A stretch of 64,000 nt of DNA, taken from Lunularia cruciata. Its lineage: Eukaryota; Streptophyta; Marchantiopsida; Lunulariales; Lunulariaceae. Positions 55,847-64,000 of this stretch are shown here, in pieces; within the stretch, counting starts at the first letter, position 1; every line of letters starts with the position of its first letter. The notes under the pieces are model-generated. The model was given only the letters and a program-made list of their open reading frames with translations. It was not told the DNA's origin and did not search any database. The stretch is from positions 38,192,001-38,256,000 of the forward strand of contig OX419760.1 of assembly GCA_948567375.1 (NCBI GenBank). Direction: 5' to 3'. The translations under genes were made by a program, and so were the position numbers.

Positions 55847-58800
55847 AATACTCTCTTTATGTCAGTATATCTATAAGGGCATAAAAAATTTGGTGTATCA
55901 CTAGTTAATCCAATCTTTATACTAGGTCCTCTTAGAGCATCCAAATCCTTTATACTAAAGATAAAAGAACTCTTGTAGCTACTCAAGAACCTCTAAACTC
56001 TTCATCTTTCCACTCTTGTAAGCTTGGATCCAATATTTGGCTCCCAAGTATCCTTTATAATCGATGTAAGAGTGGAAGAATCATTGACTAGCCATTATAC
56101 CAAGCCCTTAGGAGAAATAATTTCATGCACTCAACACTAGAGTCCTTAACTTTAGAGCAAAAAAATCCCTACACTTTGGCTACATCCCAAGTAGACCACA
56201 CTAACTTGGATGTACCCAAAGTAGACCACTTTCACTAGTAGCTACTAGTTATGTCCAAAGAATACCATGCCTAACATATGCTTAAATTGTCTTGATAGGA
56301 TAGAGCTCACAAGTGCTAGAGTGGAGATGCTCATCAAGCACATCTTACATTGCTCTACCAATCCAAGGTTTACAATCTAGGTCCATAGCTTGACCAAACA
56401 ATAGCACTTAGATACCTCTAACATTGCTGAAATGGTGGTCATACTAATACAAAAACCCATTGCCTTCTCTCTCATTGGCATTGAGCTCTACCAACTATTG
56501 TGATTGTGAGTCCCAAACAAATCCAAGACTTCTCTCTTGAAAAGCATGTGAGCTTGGGAACTCATGAATATTGGTAAAGTGGCTCAGGGCTACCCAAAAG
56601 ATTCACCATTGCCATAGATGACCTATCAGCCACTACTACTATTTGAGACTAATACCCAAAATCTAGAATATCATCAATAGTAAGGTAGGCTAGTCATTGA
56701 ATCCAATCATAGGCATGCTATAAAACCTCTCTAGGTAAGAGGTTTGTCCACCAAAGAGAAAGATAATAAGCCCATGATCTCACTCTAGTTCCATCCAATG
56801 ATATGATAGGTCCTATCTAAGATTGAAATTGATGTGTACTTGCCACCATTATGTGCAAGAATCATCCATCAAAGGGAAGTTCTCTTAAATGTAGGTTGGA
56901 TAATGCTTTGATGAACTTGGAGATATTGTAGTTTATGTAACATCTCCCAAACACTCCAAAATGATGATCCAATAGACCTTAATCTTGGCCAACATGAGTA
57001 TGTCCTTGACACGACCATCTAGAAATCACTAAATGAATGGGACCATATTTCTCTAGATCGTACACCCTTAGCAAGGAAATGTCCATAATTAGGGTCTTCT
57101 AGTAACCCATGATTGTTGACATTAGTAATGACTTAGGATATCAATAGGCCAAGTGTGCCACATGATGTAAAAAGACTCACCTAGCAGTCTCTTTCCACAT
57201 ACAAGTACATTTGAACCTATATACTTGTCTATAGTACCACAACCAGTCCAATGTTGATCCCACCAAAAAACTCTAATAAGGATACTCCCCCTACTAGATA
57301 TTGCCAAGCAATAAGTGTGCTATCCAAAAGTGATAAGGTAATAGACTTCAAAGGCTCATCCGCACATTGATCTCATAGTGGTACAAAGGCTCCACTCCAA
57401 GCCTACTGCACCAACTAATCCGTATGTTGCTGTAAAGCCTCCTCAAAACTCCACAATGGAATATCCAAGGTGGATGGAACAATCTCACTCATACTCTAAA
57501 TCTGAGTGATCTCCTTTGGTACTAAGGTATCCACCACATGGGTGGTCACCTATAATAAGTCACCACACCAAGTGATGGAACCATTAATAATTGAAATTGG
57601 TGCATGGTCCTTGACTATAGTGAGCCAAGACTACCACTACTAAAGCACACCAATAGATGACATACCCGTCCCTCACCTGACTACCAACCTGGCCTATTGG
57701 AAGCTATATCTTCTCGATAATCAATACTGAAACCAGTAGCTAAATGGATCTCATGCCTATGGCTTGAGCTCTCACCATAGAGATATCAATCAAATGACTA
57801 GGTTGAATTAGGACAATGAGCTACCCATATGTGATGTACTATGTAGAACCACCCTCTAGAGATGTTTGGATCTGAAATAGACACCTCTCTACATCAATTT
57901 TTTATAGCCCAAGACCAAAAATTGCAGCCTTCCTCAACATAAGAGGCTACACACAAAGTCTAATAAGACCCTTTGTGGTGTATAGACCTTTCCTAAAGGT
58001 CCAACCAAACAAAAAATCCCACTTTGGTTGTCCAATAGGAAAGCTCTAAGTGTGAACCAAGCTTGCTCAAATACAAGTCTAGTTGGTAACTCCTCTAACC
58101 CAACAACTACTACTTACCATAAACCAATGGTAGTTGAACATGTCCCATGCTTCTCCAAGTCACCTCCACCATCAACCATCTCTACTCTAGAAGTAAGAAC
58201 CACATCTTCCCTACTCTCACAAAATGTGTGAACCAACTAGAACACCAAAGTTGGGTCAAATTCTAATGTAAACATGTCATTGTTTGAGGACAAAGGGAAT
58301 CACATAATCAATTGAGTTGCTCCTAACATCATGCTAGACTCAATCTATGTAATAATAGGTGGCTAACTAGTATTTAGTCTCTCATGCACTCTAACACTAC
58401 CTACCACACTTGCACTAGGATGTCTAGGAGCCACGGATGTTGTCTATAGTGCCTTAGAGAGTGTGAAAGACTAAGGAAGTCTGACCTATCTATCAATATC
58501 TCTTCTTTGTGGGTCAAACTCCACTTATGCTCCTCTAGGCTTTGGAGTATGTACTACACTCTTAGTCATATACTGCAAATGCATCTACTTGTGTTGCTCC
58601 ACATATAAAGTCCATGATATCTTTATCACCAACATAAGAAGTGGAAGCCTCAACACTTGAATTTGATCTCCTTTGAACTATAGCCATGCTAGCCAATCTC
58701 TACTCCAACTACTCAATCTGAGTAGCCATGGTTGTATCAAAAGCAAGGGCAAGTAATGGGCCCTTACCAAGTGTAGGTCATCTACCACCACCTCATCTTC

Positions 58801-60300
58801 TATGACTTGGAGCTCCTCTACTACTTGCCATAGTAGTACTATCACTTTGTAACTCTAAGTGGAGGTCAAAGCATCAATCATAGGTATGACCAAATTTGTA
58901 GCAATGGTCATAGTGTCTCTAAGTTGGCTATGATGCACCAGAAGTATTATGTCAACTACCCTAAGTGCACTCTATCTTGAGGTGAAGTCCACTACAAATC
59001 CACTAAGCAATACCACCACTCATTGGCTATTGTTGACTAAAAAATGAAGGTTAAGTCTAGCTACACTAGGAAATCCACTTGCTCCATAAAATTCAAGCTA
59101 TCTACTTTGCCCTTAGAAGCTAACATGGTATGGTGCAATTTGGTGCACTCTAGAAGAAGTAACAACTCTAGATGAGGTATCCTTACTAAATCTAGATGTC
59201 TCCACTATCTTTTCCACCATGTTGAGCTCAATATGCTCAACCAAACCAAAGACCACCACCAAAGTAGGTAAGCTAGCCTACAATAATGTAGCATCACATA
59301 CTCTATGTTGAAATTCCTTGTCCAACATCCTAAACTAAATTTTGATTGCTAGGGCTTTGGTAATTACTTGAGTAAAACTGATCAGCCATCTCATACAAGT
59401 GTATGCCTTGCATAAGCTCTCTTCAGCCTTCCATTGGAACTCCTACAAGCTCTTCAACTTGTTAGTCTACATTCCTTTGTAATTCTGCCCCAAGCACTAG
59501 ATGAACTCCACCATAGGGTTAAACTTTGGTATTGCACCACCTCCTATAATGGTACTCCACTTGTTTTTGCACCATCTCCAACTAGTGCATCTCTACTAGA
59601 TACACCAATGCTAGTAGAGCTAAAACTCATGAGTATTGCTGATCTACTCATAGGAATCAAGCTTGAATTGATAGAGATGTAGTTTGGAGACCAATATCTT
59701 CTCCATATCTCAATCTCTTCCAAGTGAGCTCTATTGAACTCATGATAGTCATCCATTGATAGACCTTCTAAGTGCTAAAAAACCATTTCATGCCATGAAA
59801 GGTGTGAACAAAGTTAGGTTTTGCATCTATTGCAAATCATGTCAACTATCATACTCTTGGATAGAGCTATCCAACTCAATGATAACCACTATACTAAAGT
59901 TGTGCCTAGGTCTTTTGGAGGCCACATAAATATTGTCCATGTCCCACAATAATGTTGTCTATAAATCAAGTGCACCTTCAATTGAATCACCTCTTGTGTC
60001 AAACTCCAAACCATAATAAATTTCCTTCCTCACTAGAACTTCAAATACAAGCTAATATCAAGTGCCACTCAATGTAAACCCACCATGTACTACAATAAAA
60101 TCTCCTCTTAAATCCTTGGAGTTATTTTTTGTGACTATGTATCCCAATCCATAACTTTAAGCACCAAGTACCATCACCAAGAACCACCCATTATTGTAAC
60201 TCTAACTTTGACAACTAAACTATGAGGAAGTGCAACCTGTAACCTACCATTATAACACATTCTCTCATGGTCTATAGGCCATCACTTCCTACCTCACCAA
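55847..60300 (-). pseudogene. gag-protease half of the older gypsy relic
   Basis: Mostly unreadable minus-strand debris. Two patches are informative. Near 58090-57950, FEQAWFTLRAFLLDNQSG, then GPLGKVYTPQRVLLDF look like a protease region (the usual D-S/T-G after LLD is mutated). Near 59760-59540 a 70-codon open frame with EFNRAHLEEIEIWRRYWSP may be gag. A possible damaged knuckle, HYDHCYKFGHTYD, lies near 58900. These assignments rest on position as much as on sequence. Confidence 0.45.
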
Positions 60301-60869
60301 AGAGAAACATAGGTAGATTGACTATTTATCGCTACCAAGAGCACACTGGAGCACCAATACTCTAAATATTAGGGCACCTCATGCAAACATGGTGCAAAAA
60401 TAGAAAGCAAAGAATAGAGGGGGTCCAATCACACAAAATTGAAACAATAACCTTCCATCTCACAAATCAAAACTAGATTGACCTTGTCACCATTTGGTAT
60501 TATATATAATAGACATTATATTACATTACATTATATATAATAGGAATGTCTATCTACACCTACGTCACCAAGCATAGGATCAAATTGCCTCTTTTAGCCA
60601 AAGCTACATGGGTATATATATCGATCTACCAATAACTAGGACAACAAGTAAGGGTAGACAAGTTGGCTAGGGCACAAGTCTAGGAACCAAAAATCTGAGA
60701 TTCAGACCTTATGACACATAATCTTGAAGGGTGGGTAGATTTTGCCACACAACTACCTTAAAGTATCAAAACTCAACTAAATTGGCTAGCTTGATGTCAA
60801 CAAGCAGGCTTGCTATCCCTTCTGAGCCTTCATAGCCTCTCTTACCCATGGCTCAAAGCCTCTACATGC
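60301..60869. other. untranslated leader or debris of the older gypsy
   Basis: No gene seen. A short ATTATATATAATAGA-type duplicated patch occurs at about 60500-60545. Confidence 0.35.
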
Positions 60870-61960
60870 CCAAATAAGTCCTTTCTTCTTGCCAATTCAA
60901 ACCCTCTCTAAATCTGGCTAATCTCTACCAACTCGAGGACTAGCTAGGGCAATTTGAGTTGTAATACCCATTTGTGCATGTATGTGCTATGTGATATTTA
61001 GTTGGTATTATAAGTACTTAAGAGATATTATTTATATAAAGATAAAGGATGGTTTTACATTAGTCATGATTGGCTAAATTTAGTCATAGCTAAGATAAAG
61101 GGGACCTTACTTTAGAGGAAGTGGAAAAGATGAGCACCACTATTTGGGATTCTAGTATGTTGATTTGGTATTATTCATAAGTGTTTGGTTTTGAAGAAAA
61201 AGTTAAGAACTCTTGGACCCACAAGCCCTTTTTTTTGGATTCTTCTATAGTCCAAGGATAGCCCATGTGAAATAATCCTTGACTTAGTGGTTAGGTCAAG
61301 ATAAGACTATATATTTAGGAGAATATTCCCATGATTATGGATATTCCTTTAGCTTTTTGACTTTATTTGACTTTTAGTCTAGTAACTTGAGTTACTTCAA
61401 TTATTAGTATCTCTAGTTTGTAACTATTTCACAAGTATATAAACTAGGGGTGAGGAGGTACTCATCATCCTTTCATTTGCAATTATCTCTCTTTCTTTGA
61501 GTTCTCTAATGAGCAATGGTTTGAGTCTTGGATTGTTAGCCTTGGAGGAGTATGATGGAGTTGGGGTTCCTTACCTTCTTAGTCCAGGGTGCGTTACCAT
61601 AATAGCCATTAGAGGTTCATCCTTAGTAAGAGATATCTTGGCTCACAAAGCAACCTCCAACTCTTGACAACTTTTGCCAACTCGACTTTGACTTTGGAGA
61701 ACCTTTGCAAATTTAGCAGACCTTCACTATAGGATGATTGCCAAATCTTCCAACAAAATTCAGCCAAATGAGGCCGTTCTTCTTGCCAATTTGACCCTCT
61801 CCAAATTTGGCTAACCTTTGCTAACTCAAGCACTAGCTAGGGTAATTTGAGCAACCTCCAACTTTGGACAACTTCCACCAACTTGACCTCTAAATTAGAC
61901 AACCTTTGCCAATCTAACAAACCTCCACTATAGTTGGTTGATTGGCAAATCCTTTGCCAA
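60870..61960. repeat. tandem repeat, about 194-bp unit, interrupted by R3
   Basis: One unit is 61658-61851, and a second partial unit follows to about 61960, both starting CAACCTCCAACT. The end of an earlier unit (TTCTTGCCAATT...GACTAGCTAGGGCAATTTGAG) lies at 60890-60958 and stops exactly where the R3 repeat begins, so R3 inserted between two units. Confidence 0.7.
60960..61652 (+). mobile_element. R3 solo LTR inserted in a tandem repeat
   Basis: Starts TGTAATACCC and ends near GGCTCACA. The neighbouring repeat units act as empty site: one unit runs from AATTTGAG directly into CAACCTCC, while here about 690 bp separates these two motifs. The flanks TGAGT and AAAGC would be a badly eroded 5-bp duplication. 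A partner in inverted orientation lies at 45964-46643 and a truncated copy at 38600-38900. Non-coding. Confidence 0.65.
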
Positions 61961-62250
61961 ATGTCAACTTGAGCTAAATTGAGAAGAAAGGGATCTCCAA
62001 GTCATTAATTTGGGGAGATGGGTTCTCAAATCGGCCTCCAATTTTTCACATTATGCTCAATTTGCACCAAATCAACCTTGATTTCACCTCCATGTGCTCA
62101 ATTCAAACATCTATTGTCTCAAATTAACTCAATTTTCTGAAATCTGGGTAGCATTTCCACACATTGTTTGCCCTACTATCATATTTATAGAAACGCAAGC
62201 AAAGCCTCCACCAATGATCCACACAACTAAAGGAGAGTTTTTAGTAATAA

Positions 62251-62262
62251 TGATTAGATACC
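62251..62262 (-). other. degraded primer-binding site of the older gypsy
   Basis: On the minus strand TGGTATCTAATC, whose first seven bases match the initiator-Met site TGGTATCAGAGC. It is placed just inside the right-hand LTR remnant. Confidence 0.45.
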
Positions 62263-62349
62263 AATGATCACACCAAGCTTGGAGTTACCACCAGTGTACT
62301 CAATTTTTGTTCCCTATCCCCCCTTGACTATCATTTCTTTGATGTAATT

Positions 62350-62755
62350 AGTTTAGTCTCCACTCAAATCACACTCACCTCGGATCAATCCTCAACTCAA
62401 TGATTTGCCAAAAATATGCACCAATTGTAATCAAGCCACACCCACTCTAGCTATGAGACTCTAGTTGACACTCATTGGCCTTTGTACACCATAATCAAGA
62501 ACTCAAATACTCAACATCAAGTGAGCTCTTTGGAACTACATTTCAAAGATATACCCCTTTGCTCAACTTGGATCTCTAGCCCTAATGGGACCATTGACCG
62601 CCCATTAGACGGTATGAATCATGCAAGTGCAGATGGATCCCATGGTATGATTAGTATCCCTAACACAAAATTTGATTGCCACTAACTAGTCTTTGAGCAA
62701 CTACTAATATAACTATGACCACCAAGACTATCACTTCAACATATGAGAAAACTAG
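62350..62755 (-). repeat. LTR remnant, right copy, of the older gypsy
   Basis: Partner of 46975-47350; see that entry for shared blocks. Divergence is clearly higher than between the LTRs of chromovirus copy 2. Confidence 0.65.
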
Positions 62756-62770
62756 CTCGTGCACTACAAA

Positions 62771-63050
62771 TGCTTTTTATAAAACAATTGAAGCCTATGG
62801 TGTATTGTAAGCTACAAAATAAGAAGCCTTACCATCTAGTATGTGTGATCTTTCAAGGATAAGAGACCTTAAGAGAAACACAAGAAAGAAACACAAACTT
62901 TACAAGGTCATGAAAAATGCTTTTTATAAAAAAATGAAGCCTATGGTGTATTGTAAGCTACAAAATAAGAAGCCTTACCATCTAGTATGTGTGATCTTTC
63001 AAGGATAAGAGACCTTAAGAGAAACACAGGAAAGAAACACAAACTTTACA
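62771..63050. repeat. tandem duplication, about 133-bp unit x 2
   Basis: 62771-62904 and 62918-63050 are almost identical (TGCTTTTTATAAAA through AAACACAAACTTTACA), differing by a few bases, with a 13-base spacer. The second copy runs on into the R2 repeat; the unit includes that repeat's terminal region, so the duplication happened after R2 inserted. Confidence 0.88.
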
Positions 63051-63735
63051 CTCAATCTTGTGATGTTCCAAAGGAGCACCTTTGATTGTATTATTTAGCA
63101 AAGGGAACTTCCCTAAAAGAAGCTCCACCCTTGGATCAGATACATGGATTGGTGACATGTCAACAAGCTCTACTCTTAGATGAGTTGTATGCATGGGTGG
63201 CATGTCAGTTCTAATCCTATCTGGTTGGTCAAACCATCTTTGACTTTAGAAAATCTTCCTATATGAATCTCCAAATTGCTTGGACAAGGTACCATTGGAA
63301 AGCTCTTGATGAGACAAGTTGAGAGGAGGGAAGGCCAGCCTTTCTTTCATTTAGGGCAAAGGGGGAAATGTGCACATTTTTGAGGCCTAATTCATCTATT
63401 TAGGTGTCCAAAATTGACTCTTACGTTTTTAGGCTGTTCTTAGCTCCTACTCTATTAGTAGAAGTACTTTCTTGGTGATACCTCTATATGATCTACTTAA
63501 TCCATTATCTATAAAATCCTCCTAAATGTTAGCAGTCCAATTTTCACCTCTAGATCATATGTCTAGCTATCAATATTATATTTTAAAGCTATTTTTGGCT
63601 CCTACTTGATTCGTAGAAGTGCTCTTTATGTGACACTTCTATCTGATCTACCTAGCCCATCAAACCTAAAATTCTTCTAGATGTTACCAAGTTAATTTTC
63701 ACCTCTAGATAATATATCTAGCTATTGGTATTATA
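62985..63735 (-). repeat. R2 LTR-like repeat, copy D, internally duplicated
   Basis: Fourth copy, minus strand, with the same block order as A-C: GATGTTCCAAAGGAGCACC, GATACATGGATTGGTGACAT, GAGGCCTAATTCAT, TTTTCACCTCTAGATCAT and a final TATTATA. The last about 150 bp is present twice (63433-63580 and 63588-63735) in diverged form, so this end duplicated early. Confidence 0.7.
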
Positions 63736-64000
63736 GTATGGTAAGTTCTTGTACAATCCTTGACAAACATGTTACAATATCCATAGCTCCATAAAACTCC
63801 AAGGCTAAAGGAACAAAGAAGTGACCTTATTACATACCCTTATACTTGGAGACCTTACTTATTGCAACTCTTGTTCCATGGCCATCCAAGAGGATAGATA
63901 ATCATGCCCTCCAAAACTATAATAAATGTAGGTTTGTAACTACAATATTTGTTATTATCACTTGATCATCTCAAACTATATAAAAATCTACCTTAACTTG
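63736..64000. other. dispersed repeat trace at the window edge
   Basis: 63745-63850 resembles 21770-21870 (TGACAAACATG...CCATAGCTCCATA...AAAGGAACAAAGA). Nothing else recognised. Confidence 0.4.

Larger units (their letters stand above)
46900..62760 (-). mobile_element. old gypsy relic of a second lineage, split by copy 3
   Basis: Minus-strand relic. A degraded initiator-Met-like primer site is at 62251-62262. LTR-like copies lie at 62350-62755 and 46975-47350. In between, reading right to left, are gag-like and protease-like traces (60300-55850), then, beyond the inserted copy 3 (50507-55841), RT, RNase H, integrase and a PHD-like module (50506-47640). The coding parts match Ty3/gypsy pol but differ clearly from the chromovirus family. 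It is heavily mutated; outer limits are approximate. Confidence 0.7.

Noticed and set aside
1-64000. CRISPR arrays, bacterial operons or ribosome-binding sites
   Set aside because: The repeats seen are tandem or dispersed eukaryotic types; introns, LTR elements and telo-boxes mark this as plant nuclear DNA.

Overview
This looks like a nuclear genome segment from a land plant. It is AT-rich, dominated by decayed LTR retrotransposons, and holds only two genes I would defend: a eukaryotic ribosomal protein eL22 gene with a spliceosomal intron and plant telo-boxes, and an intronless membrane acyltransferase-3 gene. A non-seed lineage (bryophyte, lycophyte or similar) seems more likely than a flowering plant, because of the Penelope-type reverse transcriptase relic and the bacterial-style acyltransferase. 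That placement is inference; nothing here names a species.

Layout. 1-6700: anonymous AT-rich DNA with a 27-base C run. 6700-8130 (minus): relic of a reverse transcriptase with Penelope-like (PLE) motifs, broken by an exact 152-bp tandem duplication. 8625-11040: a GC-rich hairpin block, a palindrome and two direct copies of an LTR-like repeat (called R2 here). 11041-14800: anonymous. 14890-18940: the gene island, with eL22 on + (two exons) and the acyltransferase on -. 19600-20200: tandem repeats. 23982-29606: Ty3/gypsy chromovirus copy 1 (+). 29650-29900 (minus): a possible LINE C-terminal relic. 32547-32979: a solo R2 LTR with a perfect 5-bp target-site duplication. 39698-45312: chromovirus copy 2 (-), the best preserved, with 412-bp LTRs and a perfect target-site duplication. 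45964-46643 and 60960-61652: two inverted copies of another LTR-like repeat (R3). 46900-62760: an old gypsy relic of a different lineage (-), cut in two by chromovirus copy 3 (+, 50507-55841). 62771-63735: duplicated R2 sequence.

The three chromovirus copies share the order LTR, initiator-Met primer site, gag with a CCHC knuckle, protease, RT, RNase H, integrase, chromodomain, LTR. All three are broken by stops and frameshifts. Their LTRs carry arrays of alternating GAA/TTC modules that form perfect heat-shock-element consensus sequences about 150 bp upstream of a TATA box, which suggests a heat-inducible promoter comparable to the ONSEN elements of Arabidopsis.

The most unusual signals are these LTR heat-shock elements, the PLE-type RT relic, and a PHD-finger-like cysteine/histidine pattern downstream of the integrase in the older gypsy relic. 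All similarities were judged by eye from translations; no database search was run.
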